This document shows positions 45,467-54,950 of a DNA stretch of 64,000 nt, piece by piece (the stretch's first letter is position 1; every line of letters starts with the position of its first letter). Under the pieces are notes generated by a model, which saw only the letters and a list, made by a program, of their open reading frames with translations, made no database searches and was not told where the DNA came from. The position numbers and the translations under genes were made by a program. The stretch comes from Akkermansiaceae bacterium (GTDB lineage: Bacteria; Verrucomicrobiota; Verrucomicrobiia; Verrucomicrobiales; Akkermansiaceae). The stretch is taken from assembly GCA_903919975.1 (NCBI GenBank), contig CAIXKE010000023.1, positions 1 through 64,000 on the forward strand, in the 5' to 3' direction.

Positions 45467-46867
45467 ATGTCCGACTTCTCGCTCCATCAGTCTCTCTCCC
45501 AGCAGCAGACGCTCGCGCCACAGATGCGCAAGAGCCTCGAAATCCTGCAGGCGGGGACCATGGAGCTCTCGCAAATCATCACCCAAGCCCTGGAACTCAA
45601 TCCCGTGCTCGAAGATGTGACCGAGTCGATCTCGCTCGACGAGGACGGCCCCGATCCCGAGGAAGCCGATTCCTTGGAATACCTCAACGACACCGACGAC
45701 GACTGGCGGGACCGCGCAATCATGGAAGGCAAGTCCTCGCCGTGGACCAATGATGACGAGGAGCGCCGCCAACGAATCTACGATTCAATCGTCGCGCCGA
45801 TGACCTTGCAGCAGCATCTGCAGCAACAGCTCGACTTATCGATGGTCGAGCTGGAAGTGCGCAAAGCGGCACAAGCGATCCTCGGCAATCTCGATGGCCG
45901 CGGATTTCTCGATCTTTCCTCCCGGGAACTCGGCATCCGACTGGCAATCAAACCCGCGCACCTGAAAACCGCCCTCAAGCTCATCCAATCCTTCGATCCC
46001 GCAGGCATCGGCGCATCCGGCATCCCGGAATCGCTCTTGCTGCAACTCGACCGCCAGAGCGGCCAGGAAACCATCGAATACAAAATCGTCCGCGATCACC
46101 TCGAAGACCTTGCCCGCAAGCACCACCCGCGCATCGCCAAAGCCCTCGGCACCAGCGTCGAGCGCATCGCTGAGGCCGCCTCACGCATCGGCCGCCTCAC
46201 GCCCAATCCCGGCGGCGATTTCGATCCCACCGGAAACCCCTACGTCCTCCCCGATGTCATCATCGAGCGCAATGACGATGGCGTCTTGGAAGCCCGCCTC
46301 ACCGGCGAACACCTGCCCAACCTGCGCATCAATGATTTCTACAAAGACATGATCGGCAAAGACGGCGTGGACGCCAAAGCCCGCCAATTCCTCCGCGACC
46401 AAATCCGCGACGGCCGCAGCCTGATCCGCTCGGTCTCGCTGCGCCAGGAAACCATCCTTGCCATTGCCCACCAACTCATCGACCGCCAACAGGAGTTTTT
46501 CAAAAAAGGCTCCCGCCACCTCAGGCCGTTGACCATGAACGACATCGCCGACGCCCTCGGTATGCACGCCACCACCGTCTCGCGCGCGGTGGCCGGAAAA
46601 TACATCCACACCCCGCAAGGGTTGATGGAAATGCGCGCATTCTTCGCCACCGGCTACCAAACCGAAGGCGGGGCCGATATTTCCAACGCCGGCGTGCGCG
46701 AGGCGATCCAACAACTCGTCGCCGCCGAGAATCCCACCAAACCGCTCTCCGACGAATCGCTCATGAAGGCGCTCGCCAAACAAGGCATCACCGTCGCCCG
46801 CCGCACGGTCGCCAAATACCGCGAGCAACTCAATATCCTGCCCTCCCACCTCCGGAAAACCTTCTGA
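45467..46867 (+). CDS. rpoN: RNA polymerase sigma-54 factor RpoN
   Basis: A 466-residue sigma-54, normal length. Region I is Gln/Leu-rich (HQSLSQQQTLAPQMRKSLEI) and binds activators. An acidic region II follows. The core-binding domain and HTH follow (LTMNDIADALGMHATTVSRA). The RpoN box is ARRTVAKYRE near the C-terminus and contacts the -24 element. The ATG at 45467 (MSDFSLHQ) is preferred over the TTG three codons upstream. It sits behind its own consensus sigma-54 promoter, so it is probably autoregulated. A rhomboid gene follows. Confidence 0.95.
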   Translation: MSDFSLHQSLSQQQTLAPQMRKSLEILQAGTMELSQIITQALELNPVLEDVTESISLDEDGPDPEEADSLEYLNDTDDDWRDRAIMEGKSSPWTNDDEERRQRIYDSIVAPMTLQQHLQQQLDLSMVELEVRKAAQAILGNLDGRGFLDLSSRELGIRLAIKPAHLKTALKLIQSFDPAGIGASGIPESLLLQLDRQSGQETIEYKIVRDHLEDLARKHHPRIAKALGTSVERIAEAASRIGRLTPNPGGDFDPTGNPYVLPDVIIERNDDGVLEARLTGEHLPNLRINDFYKDMIGKDGVDAKARQFLRDQIRDGRSLIRSVSLRQETILAIAHQLIDRQQEFFKKGSRHLRPLTMNDIADALGMHATTVSRAVAGKYIHTPQGLMEMRAFFATGYQTEGGADISNAGVREAIQQLVAAENPTKPLSDESLMKALAKQGITVARRTVAKYREQLNILPSHLRKTF

Positions 46868-46942
46868 CAGACCGCGGGTTGACGAATCATCGAATCCACC
46901 GATGCTGAAAGGCGTGGCTAAAATCCGCCATCGCGCCCGGAA

Positions 46943-47851
46943 ATGCCCATGAGCGATAGCGATGAATCCAATGCCAGCGAATGGGAAAGCCTCGTTGAGG
47001 TCGGCAACTACCCGACGCTAACCGAAGCGCATGAACACGGCCTCGTGATTCTCGCAATGCGCCAACCGTGCTGGGTCGCCGGCCCGCACGATCACGGCGG
47101 CTACACCCTGCACGCCGAAGCGGAGGCCGCCCCGGCCATCGCGCGCGAACTCGCGGATTACACGGCCGAGCAACAACAACCCGCCACGACTGACGACGCC
47201 ATTTCCGACGCCTTCCCGTTCCCCGCCGGCTGGGGCGCTTACAGCCTCTGGGCGCTGACTTTGATCGTGATCCATGGGTTTCAAAACTCCACGCCCTGGC
47301 TGACCGACCGCGCCGCCTCCTCAAGCATCTCCCTCATCACCAACCACGAATACTGGCGGCCCTTCACCGCGCTCTTCCTCCACGCCGATGCCTCCCACCT
47401 CATGGGAAATCTCCTCAGCGGCATGTTCTTCGGCACCCTCGTCGCCCGCTCGATCGGCCCGCTGCGCGCATGGGCCTTGATTCTCGCCTGCGGCACCATC
47501 GGCAACACTCTCACCTCCGCCCTCACTTGGCCGGAGCCCTTCGTTTCCATCGGCTCCTCCACCGCCGTATTCGGCGCGCTCGGGATTCTCTCAGGGCTCG
47601 GATTCGCCGCCATGCTCCGGCACCGCTTCCACCTGCCATGGGCGAAAACCCTCGCTCCCGTGCTCGCCGGCATCATCCTCCTCGGCTGGCTCGGCGGCGG
47701 AACCCAAGGCGGAAACACCGACGTGCTCGGCCACATCTTCGGCTTCGCCTCCGGCCTCACCGCCGGCCTCATCACCGGCCAACTCACCCCGGCCACTGCA
47801 GCCGCATGGGCCACCAAAACCGCCCCGTCACAACGCAGCGGACTCGACTAA
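46943..47851 (+). CDS. Rhomboid family intramembrane serine protease
   Basis: A 302-residue protein. The first 90 residues are cytoplasmic (YPTLTEAHEHGLVILA resembles the N-terminal part of some rhomboids). Six helices follow. Family motifs are LHADASHLMGNLLSG (helix 2), SIGSSTAVFGALG with the catalytic Ser in GSS, and DVLGHIFGFASG with the catalytic His. It cleaves transmembrane segments; its substrate is unknown. An ATG two codons downstream is an alternative start. Confidence 0.9.
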   Translation: MPMSDSDESNASEWESLVEVGNYPTLTEAHEHGLVILAMRQPCWVAGPHDHGGYTLHAEAEAAPAIARELADYTAEQQQPATTDDAISDAFPFPAGWGAYSLWALTLIVIHGFQNSTPWLTDRAASSSISLITNHEYWRPFTALFLHADASHLMGNLLSGMFFGTLVARSIGPLRAWALILACGTIGNTLTSALTWPEPFVSIGSSTAVFGALGILSGLGFAAMLRHRFHLPWAKTLAPVLAGIILLGWLGGGTQGGNTDVLGHIFGFASGLTAGLITGQLTPATAAAWATKTAPSQRSGLD

Positions 47852-47859
47852 CAACCACA

Positions 47860-47966
47860 AGGAGCCACCACACTCCTGTGGTGGTGCGGATGCGTGGGCA
47901 TTGCTCAGCGCGAAGCACTTTCCAATGACTTTTCATCCACTCCACCACAGGAGTGTGGTGGCTTCT
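47860..47966. repeat. Palindromic repeat type B (BIME-like), locus 1
   Basis: GGAGCCACCACACTCCTGTG, with the palindromic core CCACCACAC...GTGGTGG, is followed about 70 bp later by its inverse (CCACAGGAGTGTGGTGGC). A CGCGAAGC-type segment lies between. The same arrangement recurs at 50871-50976 and 62514-62755. Confidence 0.8.
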
Positions 47967-47974
47967 TACTTTCC

Positions 47975-48859
47975 CTACCCCGGCCACTGCGGGTGCATGG
48001 ACTGCCGGAAACGCGAGGGCGGAACGTGATGCACAGACTTAAAAACCCGCGAAAAGTGAAACGCATCCTTAAATCCCAGCGCCGCCGCCACCGACTTGAC
48101 CGTGGCATCTCCCTCCAACAGCAGCCGCGAAGCGTGATCCATCCGCAGGCGCGTGAGAAATTGATAGGGGCTCTCATCGTGATAGCGGGCGAACAAGCGG
48201 CAGAGATACGCCGCGTCGATGGCGCAAACACGGGCGATCGCCTCCAAGGTCCCGAGCTCGAGAAAATGCCCTTCAATCATCTCCCGCACCCGCGTGAACG
48301 TCGCGAAAGCGGGCGAATCGGTGTTGCCGGGGTCCGCCACATCATCCCGGCACATCAACAACAACTGGCGCGTGATCAACGAACACAGCGGCCTCGCCAA
48401 CCCGGATTTCCGCACGCCGCAGTCTATCAATAGGTCGAAACTCCGCCGGATCGGCTCGCCCTTGAGACACCTTGAGACAAATCCTGGCCCAATCTCATAC
48501 CGCGCCAAAAAATCCGCCACCCCGTTGCCCGTGAACCCAATGAAATATTTGCCCAACGGCTTGTCCTCTGAACTCTCAATCCGCTGCGGCAAACCCGGAC
48601 CATAAACATACCAACTGCCCGGTTTAATATCGTGGCTGACCCCACCGAGCATGAGTTTGCCCGCTCCGCGACTCACGAATTCCAAGCAAAACCACGGGAA
48701 ATTCTGGCGGTCGATCTGATACTCCGGCCCACAGCGCTCGTATCCGCCGAACACCACCGCGAAATCCTCGTCCCCCGCCGGATCGAGAAAAAACAGGCGC
48801 GACGATTCGACCTGCCGCGAAACATAGGAGGTGGCGTCACGAAGTTCATTCATGCTCAT
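47975..48859 (-). CDS. AraC-family transcriptional regulator
   Basis: About 294 residues from the ATG at 48859; the frame is open up to 49003, and the Met at 48922 is a second possible start. The N-terminal half is a cupin-like ligand-binding domain (GKLMLGGVSHDIKPGSWYVYGPG). The C-terminal 100 residues hold two HTH motifs (TLEAIARVCAIDAAYLCRLF and VKSVAAALGFKDAFHFSRVF), typical of AraC/XylS. It is divergent from the L-fucose isomerase gene with about 170 bp between starts, so it probably controls that gene in response to a sugar; the inducer is not shown by the sequence. Confidence 0.88.
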   Translation of the reverse strand: MSMNELRDATSYVSRQVESSRLFFLDPAGDEDFAVVFGGYERCGPEYQIDRQNFPWFCLEFVSRGAGKLMLGGVSHDIKPGSWYVYGPGLPQRIESSEDKPLGKYFIGFTGNGVADFLARYEIGPGFVSRCLKGEPIRRSFDLLIDCGVRKSGLARPLCSLITRQLLLMCRDDVADPGNTDSPAFATFTRVREMIEGHFLELGTLEAIARVCAIDAAYLCRLFARYHDESPYQFLTRLRMDHASRLLLEGDATVKSVAAALGFKDAFHFSRVFKSVHHVPPSRFRQSMHPQWPG

Positions 48860-49024
48860 TTCATGCCCGGTCCCGCCCGGCCCATCAAGACAAATATCTG
48901 CATGCCTGATTGAAATCATCATGCTGAAAATAAACAACTCAACTTGAAATTTCACAAAAAACAACTGACAAACATTACTGCGCCTGCCACCTTCACTCCG
49001 CAAGGAATCTTAATTCTATCGACC

Positions 49025-50809
49025 ATGAAAAAGACCAACTATCCAAAAATCGGCATTCGTCCCACCATTGACGGTCGTCTCGGCGGCGTACGCGAATCGC
49101 TCGAAGAGCGCACCATGCAACAAGCCAAGGCCGTGGCCGCGCTCTTTGCCGCCGAGCTCCGCTACCCGGATGGCTCGCCCGTCGAGTGCGTGATCGCGGA
49201 CACCTGCATCGGCGGTGTCGCCGAGGCCGCCGCCTGCGCGGATAAGTTCAAGCTCTCGAATGTCGGCGTTTCCCTCAGCGTCACGCCCTGCTGGTGTTAC
49301 GGATCGGAAACCATGGACATGGATCCACACACGCCGAAAGCCATCTGGGGCTTCAATGGTACCGAACGCCCCGGCGCAGTCTACTTGGCAGCCGTGCTGG
49401 CCGGCCACACCCAAAAAGGCCTTCCCGCATTCGGTATCTACGGCAAGGACGTGCAATCCGCCACCGACACCTCGATCCCCGCCGATGTGCGCGAAAAACT
49501 CCTCTCCTTCGCCCAGTGCGGACTCGCCGTCGCCCTCATGCGCGGCAAATCCTACCTCTCAATGGGCGGCACCTCCATGGGTATCGCCGGATCGGTGGTG
49601 GATACGAAACTTTGGGAAAAATGGTTCGGCATGCGCGTCGAAGCCATCGACATGAGCGAAGTCGCCGGCCGCATGCGCAAGGGAAGCTACGATCCCGCCG
49701 AATATCAAAAAGCCCTCACTTGGGTGAAGAAAAACTGCCCCGAAGGCAAAGATTACAACTCGCCGGAAACCACCCGCTCACGCGAGCAGCTCGACACCGA
49801 ATTGGAAGACAGCGTGAAAATGGCGCTCATCGCCCGCGACCTCATGGTCGGCAATCCGGAACTCGCGAAAATGGGACTTGGCGAGCAAGCGCAAGGACAC
49901 AATGCCATCGCCGCCGGTTTCCAAGGCCAACGCCAATGGACCGACCACTTCCCGAACGGCGATTTCCTCGAAGCCATCCTCAATTCGTCCTTCGATTGGA
50001 ACGGCAAACGCGCACCCTACATCGTCGCCACCGAAAACGACGCTCTCAACGGCGCGGGCATGCTTTTCGGCCACCTCCTCACCAACACCGCCCAGATTTT
50101 CGCCGATCTCCGGACTTACTGGAGCCTTGAGGCCATCGAGACCGCCAGCGGCAAAAAAGTCAGCCACCCGCTCATCGGCGATGGCATCCTCCACCTCATC
50201 AACTCCGGCCCGGCCGCGCTCGATGGCACTGGCGAACAAACCGACGCCCATGGCAAACCCACCATGAAGCCGTTCTGGGACATCACCGATGCCGAAGTGG
50301 AAAAATGCCTCAACGCCACCACTTGGCACCCCTCGATCACCGAGTATTTCCCCGGCGGCGGCTGGAGCACCCGCTACCGCACCCGCGGCGGAATGCCCGC
50401 CACCATGATCCGCCTCAACCTCGTCGATGGCCTCGGCCCTGCCCTGCAAGTCGCCGAAGGCTACACCGTCGATCTCCCGGACGATGTCCATGACGCCCTC
50501 GACCAACGCACCAACCCGACCTGGCCGACCACGTGGTTCGCTCCTATCCTAACCGGCAAAGGTGCCTTCGTCAGCGCCTACGAAGTGATGAACAATTGGG
50601 GCGCCAACCATTGCGTGATGACCTGCGGCCACGTCGGCCACCTCTACCTAACACTCGCCTCGATGCTGCGCATTCCGGTTTACATGCACAACGTCAGCGA
50701 GGACCGCGTCTTCCGCCCCAGCGCCTGGCGCACCTTCGGCACCGCCGATCTCGAAGGAGCCGATTTCCGCGCCTGCGGAAATTATGGTCCGCTCTATGGC
50801 AAAGCATGA
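49025..50809 (+). CDS. fucI: L-fucose isomerase
   Basis: A 594-residue enzyme (E. coli FucI is 591). The start [18 protein letters not shown] matches the family start, so the ATG at 49025 is chosen over an upstream in-frame start. Further family stretches are [60 protein letters not shown] (metal-binding Glu/Asp) and [20 protein letters not shown]. It converts L-fucose to L-fuculose with Mn2+ in the cytoplasm. No fuculokinase or aldolase is adjacent. The divergent AraC gene is the likely regulator. Confidence 0.95.
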   Translation: MKKTNYPKIGIRPTIDGRLGGVRESLEERTMQQAKAVAALFAAELRYPDGSPVECVIADTCIGGVAEAAACADKFKLSNVGVSLSVTPCWCYGSETMDMDPHTPKAIWGFNGTERPGAVYLAAVLAGHTQKGLPAFGIYGKDVQSATDTSIPADVREKLLSFAQCGLAVALMRGKSYLSMGGTSMGIAGSVVDTKLWEKWFGMRVEAIDMSEVAGRMRKGSYDPAEYQKALTWVKKNCPEGKDYNSPETTRSREQLDTELEDSVKMALIARDLMVGNPELAKMGLGEQAQGHNAIAAGFQGQRQWTDHFPNGDFLEAILNSSFDWNGKRAPYIVATENDALNGAGMLFGHLLTNTAQIFADLRTYWSLEAIETASGKKVSHPLIGDGILHLINSGPAALDGTGEQTDAHGKPTMKPFWDITDAEVEKCLNATTWHPSITEYFPGGGWSTRYRTRGGMPATMIRLNLVDGLGPALQVAEGYTVDLPDDVHDALDQRTNPTWPTTWFAPILTGKGAFVSAYEVMNNWGANHCVMTCGHVGHLYLTLASMLRIPVYMHNVSEDRVFRPSAWRTFGTADLEGADFRACGNYGPLYGKA

Positions 50810-50870
50810 TGCGCCTAAGAAGCCGCAAAACGCATCCACGTTACGCATCCACGTCGCTCATCCCCGATAC

Positions 50871-50976
50871 GAAGCCACGACACTCCTGTCGTGGTGCGGA
50901 TGAAAAGCCTTTGAAAAGAGCTTCGCGCCCGCCAAAGACCCAGCATCCGCATCCACCACAGGAGTGTGGTGGCTCC
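50871..50976. repeat. Palindromic repeat type B (BIME-like), locus 2
   Basis: GAAGCCACGACACTCCTGTC with its inverse CCACCACAGGAGTGTGGTGG about 65 bp later; the segment between them contains TTTGAAAAGAGCTTCGCGC, similar to loci 1 and 3. It lies between fucI and the convergent protease-like gene. Confidence 0.8.
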
Positions 50977-50993
50977 AGTGGTGGCTCCTCAGA

Positions 50994-52001
50994 TCACTTC
51001 TCCGTCGGCTTCTGGCTCATCAGGCGCTCGGCGAGGGTTTTGAGATCCTCCACGGGAATCGCAAAACTCTCGGCGCGATTGGCGCGGGCGATATTCATGC
51101 CGAGACAACGGCCATCGAGATCCAGCAAGGGGCCGCCGACGATCTTGCTGGTTCCAAGGATGTCGTGTTGCAGCACCCGGGGAAAACCACTGCGACGATT
51201 GGAAAAATCGCCGCTCATCTGGTCGTTGCGGTTCGCCTGCTCGGTGAACAATTCACTCTTGGCGGTTAGACGAACGCTCAATGCAAGCTCTTTTTTCTCC
51301 CGGCGGAGTGTGATCTCAACCTTACTTCCCGCCTTGTAATCCTTGAGCGCATCGCTGAGTTCGCTAATGGTTTTTACGGCTTTTCCAGCCACTTTGAGAA
51401 TAACGTCGCCCTTCTTGATGCCGGCCTCTTGCGCGCCGCCCTTTTCGGCAACATCCTCGATTTCGAGTTTCTTGGATCCTTCCTTCAGAACCACGCCGAG
51501 CGCTGGCCCGCCGGATACCGGAATCTCGCGGATATTCGCGCTGACGATGCCCGTAAGCACACGGCGGGCGTTGCGGGTGGTCACACCATTCGCCACCACC
51601 CAAGTGCCTTGCGGGACCGCACTCGTCGGCGCGTAAACCACCGGGACCAAGCCGCTCGCCTTGATTTTCAACAACACCACATCCCACTCGGGATCCATCG
51701 CGAGCATTTCCACGTCCGGGTATTTCGTCCGGTCCACCGTGATGGTGGGTTTCTTGAGTTGGAGAAACTCACTGGCTTTGGTTAGAATGTGACCTTCGGA
51801 TGAAATGATGACCCCATAGCCGGACTCCTCGCGACCATCGAGAAGCACCGCGCTGGAGGTTTGAAGCACGGCGCGCTGGCTCTCGAACGCCGCCACCACC
51901 GCGCTGCCGGTGCTGCGGAAAGCCGCATCCAGATTTTGTTGGCCCCATGCCGGGGAAATCATCGCAAAAACAGCGAATGAGCGGATCCAGTTAGCGTGCA
52001 C
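50994..52001 (-). CDS. Degenerate trypsin-like (HtrA-type) protein with a nested PDZ domain
   Basis: About 335 residues. I prefer a GTG start at 52001 because it gives a signal peptide (WIRSFAVFAMISPAWG); the frame is open to an ATG at 52049, inside the upstream gene. It is a paralogue of that gene. The His motif is ILTKASE instead of LTAAH and the Ser motif is SKIVGGP instead of GxSGGP; the Asp region DPEWDVVLLK is kept. A PDZ domain (KKLEIEDVAEKGGAQEAGIK, about 175-260) sits between the GIVSANIR strand and GGPLLDLDG, inside the protease fold. It is probably inactive and acts as a periplasmic binder or regulator. Confidence 0.75.
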   Translation of the reverse strand: MHANWIRSFAVFAMISPAWGQQNLDAAFRSTGSAVVAAFESQRAVLQTSSAVLLDGREESGYGVIISSEGHILTKASEFLQLKKPTITVDRTKYPDVEMLAMDPEWDVVLLKIKASGLVPVVYAPTSAVPQGTWVVANGVTTRNARRVLTGIVSANIREIPVSGGPALGVVLKEGSKKLEIEDVAEKGGAQEAGIKKGDVILKVAGKAVKTISELSDALKDYKAGSKVEITLRREKKELALSVRLTAKSELFTEQANRNDQMSGDFSNRRSGFPRVLQHDILGTSKIVGGPLLDLDGRCLGMNIARANRAESFAIPVEDLKTLAERLMSQKPTEK

Positions 52002-52971
52002 CAAGATTGAGGGTGAGGGTTTCGTTTTTGCCACCGCGTAGCAGATCAAGCGTGATTACATCACCCTCGGCCATTTCCTTGAGAAGATTTTGCAAATCCT
52101 CGCGCTTGGCGAGTGGTGTGTCGTTGAGTTTGAGAATCACATCGCCCTCCTTGAGGCCGGCGGTTTCCGCCGGGGTTTTTTTGCCGACTTTCGTGACTTT
52201 CAATCCACCTTCCGGCCGAGCATCGGTGGCGAGACCGAGGAATCCGCTGCCTTTGACCGGCTTCTTGGTAAATGGGCCTTCCCCGATAAACTCGCCCTTA
52301 AGCAAATCGTCCCACTTCCCGACGAACTCGCTCATGGGCACATGCATGTTTTCCTGCACCTCATTCCCAACACGCGAGTTGATCCCCACCAGTCGGCCTT
52401 GCAAGTCAAACAACGGCCCCCCGGAATCGCCGCCGATCAGAATACAATCGGATTGAAACGTCGAGTTCGCCAACCGCACCAACCGACCGAGACGCGTCAC
52501 CAAACCACGATTTTTATCGAAGCCGCCGGAGTGACCGAGCGCGAACACCCAGTCGCCGAGACGTGCGGAATCATTGCGATCGATCTCCACAAACCGCCAC
52601 GTCCCGGGCTCGGTGATGCGGATCATGGCGGCGTCTGTTTCCGAGTTCAGGCCGAGCGTTTGCGCCTTCAATTTGGTCCCGTCCTCCAGGACCACGGTGA
52701 TCTTCTTTTTCACCCCGCCGCTGACGTGGGCCGCCGTGAGGATCAACCCGTCCGCAGACACAATCACGCCAGTCCCGAAGCCTTCTTCCAGCTCGATGCC
52801 CACCGTGGCCGCGCGCACCTTCGGCAATGCGGCGATCAACGCGGATTGAATCGCCTCCAGATCTTTGCGAGTCTCCGGCGCCTGCTTGTCATCGATCGGA
52901 AGCCGCTCGCCCGCAGAAAGGCCGGGCCACGCCAACAAAGTGAATAAAAGAAATTTCAGGCGGGCTCTCAT
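51991..52971 (-). CDS. Secreted trypsin-like serine protease with PDZ domain (DegP/HtrA-like)
   Basis: A 326-residue exported protease: signal peptide MRARLKFLLFTLLAWPGLSA, then a trypsin-like domain with the full triad (LTAAHV His, DAAMIRI Asp, GGDSGGPLFD Ser) and one C-terminal PDZ domain (PAETAGLKEGDVILKLND). It is shorter than DegP, with one PDZ. It works on misfolded or specific periplasmic proteins. The degenerate paralogue follows and overlaps it by about 11 bp if its GTG start is right, so the pair probably works together. Confidence 0.88.
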   Translation of the reverse strand: MRARLKFLLFTLLAWPGLSAGERLPIDDKQAPETRKDLEAIQSALIAALPKVRAATVGIELEEGFGTGVIVSADGLILTAAHVSGGVKKKITVVLEDGTKLKAQTLGLNSETDAAMIRITEPGTWRFVEIDRNDSARLGDWVFALGHSGGFDKNRGLVTRLGRLVRLANSTFQSDCILIGGDSGGPLFDLQGRLVGINSRVGNEVQENMHVPMSEFVGKWDDLLKGEFIGEGPFTKKPVKGSGFLGLATDARPEGGLKVTKVGKKTPAETAGLKEGDVILKLNDTPLAKREDLQNLLKEMAEGDVITLDLLRGGKNETLTLNLGAR

Positions 52972-53004
52972 CGGTTCTCAAGCGGCACGCTAGTGACATC
53001 CTGT

Positions 53005-53622
53005 CTATCCTGCAACCCGCGCCTGCGGAAGTTTGCGGAAAACCCCTACCCATTCGCGGCCCTCACGCCCGGGATACGCGGCTTGCGGCACCCAGCCATC
53101 GATCCGCTCAAACCACCGCGAAAACAACGCGTCGATCTCTTCGATGGAAACCTTGAAGGGCGGCCCGCTGTCATCCTCGCCCGGATCATTCGGCGTCAGG
53201 TAAAACGCCCCGGCCAACACCCCGCCAGACTCCAACACCGCCGCCGCCGAAGCCGCGTAATTTTCTCGCTGCCCGGGGTGAATCGCACAAAAACACGTGT
53301 GCTCCCACAGCGCGGAAAACCGTTGGCCTACCCGCCAGGCAGGATCCAGAAAATCACCGACGGCGTAAGTTTCCAACCCGCCGCCCGGCATCGTGCGCGC
53401 CTTCTCGACCGCTGTTTCCGCAATATCCACGCCATGCGCCGCCACACCCTGCGCCGCCAAGGCCCGCACATCATGACCAAAACCGCAGCCCGGCACCAAC
53501 ACCGGACCGCTGCCCCACAAAGCCACGCCATGCCGTTCGATGAGCTCCAGCAAAGGCGGTGCCGCGCACCCTTTATCCCATGGAGTCTCGCCCGTTTGAT
53601 AACATTGTTCCCAATTACGCAT
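53005..53622 (-). CDS. TPMT-family SAM-dependent methyltransferase
   Basis: A 205-residue methyltransferase of the thiopurine methyltransferase family. N-terminal WEQCYQTGETPWDKG is the family hallmark. The SAM-binding loop is VLVPGCGFGHDVRALA, with HGVDIAETAVEKA as the acidic strand and WEHTCFCAIHPGQRENYAAS as the later family motif. It probably methylates thiol, selenium or halide substrates; the substrate cannot be read from the sequence. Confidence 0.85.
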   Translation of the reverse strand: MRNWEQCYQTGETPWDKGCAAPPLLELIERHGVALWGSGPVLVPGCGFGHDVRALAAQGVAAHGVDIAETAVEKARTMPGGGLETYAVGDFLDPAWRVGQRFSALWEHTCFCAIHPGQRENYAASAAAVLESGGVLAGAFYLTPNDPGEDDSGPPFKVSIEEIDALFSRWFERIDGWVPQAAYPGREGREWVGVFRKLPQARVAG

Positions 53623-53931
53623 GGCGGAAATCCTTCCGCCGCATTCTCAGAAAGCAAGCGGCATGTCGCCGGATATCCACCACGGCGCTCAAGCTAGGGA
53701 GCAACCACAGAAAATCGATGGGGTTTAAACCGCGAATGGACGCCAATCGACGCGAATTTTCAGAACTCAATTCTCAGAATTGGGAATTCCACTCAAAAAA
53801 TTATCTTCATTCGTGTCCATTCGTGTTCATTCGCGGTTGAAAAATCCCTAGCTTGATCGCCCTAGGATATCCACCATCACCCCATCATTCGCGTTGCTCC
53901 ATCCACATCACTGCTGCAAAACTCCCTCCAC
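53623..53931. repeat. Intergenic region with an imperfect long inverted repeat
   Basis: No gene is seen here. AACCGCGAATGGAC (53728-53741) is the inverse complement of GTTCATTCGCGGTT (53825-53838) with one mismatch. Between them lie further CGAAT-rich palindromic bits. It looks like a repeat element of the kind often scattered between genes in such genomes. Confidence 0.65.
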
Positions 53932-54537
53932 ATGCCGCTCATCCGCCATTGCCGCTTCACCGCGATCGACTTCGAATCCGCCGGCGCGGAACGTGGAAAA
54001 ACCGACAGCCCGGTCCAAGTCGGCCTCGCCTCATGGTCTCTCGTCGGCGGCCATCACGAATCCTTCGTTTCCTATCTGCACACCGACCAACCCATCCTCT
54101 GGTCCGCCCGGAAAATTCATGGCATCGGCCCGGATCAACTCGCCGAGGCCCCGTCCCTCCTTTCCCTCTGGCCGGTTCTCAAACAACGACTCGCCGGCGC
54201 CGTCGTCGTCGCCCATGGAAAAGGCACCGAAAAACGCTTCCTGCGCGCCTTTCCCGGTCACGGCTTCGGCCCATGGATCGACACCCTCCTGCTCGCCCGC
54301 GCCGCCTGGCCCGATCTAACCGACCACTCGCTCGGCGCACTCTGCCATTGCCTCGGGCTCACCGATGCCGTGCGCGCCATCGTCCCGGAAAAATCCTGGC
54401 ATGACGCCTTATTCGACTCCGCCGCTTCCTTGGTCCTGCTCGCCCACGTCGTCGATGCCCTTTCACTCGCCGATCACCCTGTGGAGTTCCTCCTAACACC
54501 CGACACCTCAGCTTGGCACCGCAACAAACGCGGCTAA
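53932..54537 (+). CDS. DEDDh-type 3'-5' exonuclease
   Basis: A 201-residue exonuclease of the DnaQ/polymerase III epsilon-like fold. Catalytic acidic residues are in FTAIDFESAG (Exo I, D and E), VVVAHGKGTEKRFL (Exo II region), and SWHDALFDSAAS (Exo III with HxxxxD). It is not fused to a polymerase. It acts on single-stranded or mismatched DNA ends or RNA; its partner is unknown. Its stop overlaps the convergent PIN gene by 4 bp. Confidence 0.8.
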   Translation: MPLIRHCRFTAIDFESAGAERGKTDSPVQVGLASWSLVGGHHESFVSYLHTDQPILWSARKIHGIGPDQLAEAPSLLSLWPVLKQRLAGAVVVAHGKGTEKRFLRAFPGHGFGPWIDTLLLARAAWPDLTDHSLGALCHCLGLTDAVRAIVPEKSWHDALFDSAASLVLLAHVVDALSLADHPVEFLLTPDTSAWHRNKRG

Positions 54538-54950
54538 AGATCCTTGAACGGATTGAAAACCTTGATGCCCGGACGGCTGAAATCCTTTTCATTGCCGGTG
54601 GCAATAGTCAGGCCGTGTTTGCGAGCAGTGGCCGCGATGTAGCCATCCTCCAGCGGCATCCTTAGCCCGGCGTCTTCTAACGTTTTTTCCTGATCCGCCC
54701 ACACATGTGCCACAGACACGTTGAAACCATGAATCCGTCCCTGCATGGCCGCGATCAAGCGGCTCAGCCAAGCCTGCAATTCCTCCCGTTGTTTGCCCTT
54801 CTTGGTCCGCACCCAATAGGCAAGTTGGGCGATCACCACCGAACTGGTGTGGCAGTTGTCTTTTTCCCGGCGCAACCAAGCGATCACCTTCGGATCGCCA
54901 TTTTTTTTGGCCGGCTGTGACAGCACATCCGTATCGAGCAGCCAGTTCAC
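54534..54950 (-). CDS. PIN-domain ribonuclease toxin (VapC-like)
   Basis: A 138-residue PIN protein. Visible acidic residues are D6 and D8 in LLDTDVLS and the Asp in MPLEDGYIAATARKHGL, with TGNEKDF at the end of the fold. The second conserved acidic residue normally in an AEL motif reads AQL here (VVIAQLAYW), so activity may be reduced. The gene is preceded and overlapped by 4 bp by an AbrB-like antitoxin gene, the normal order of a toxin-antitoxin pair. Confidence 0.85.
   Translation of the reverse strand: MNWLLDTDVLSQPAKKNGDPKVIAWLRREKDNCHTSSVVIAQLAYWVRTKKGKQREELQAWLSRLIAAMQGRIHGFNVSVAHVWADQEKTLEDAGLRMPLEDGYIAATARKHGLTIATGNEKDFSRPGIKVFNPFKDL

Noticed and set aside
50533-51339. A 268-codon plus-strand frame after fucI
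   Set aside because: Its first part is an off-frame reading of fucI and its last part is antisense to the protease-like gene; the middle is the type B repeat.
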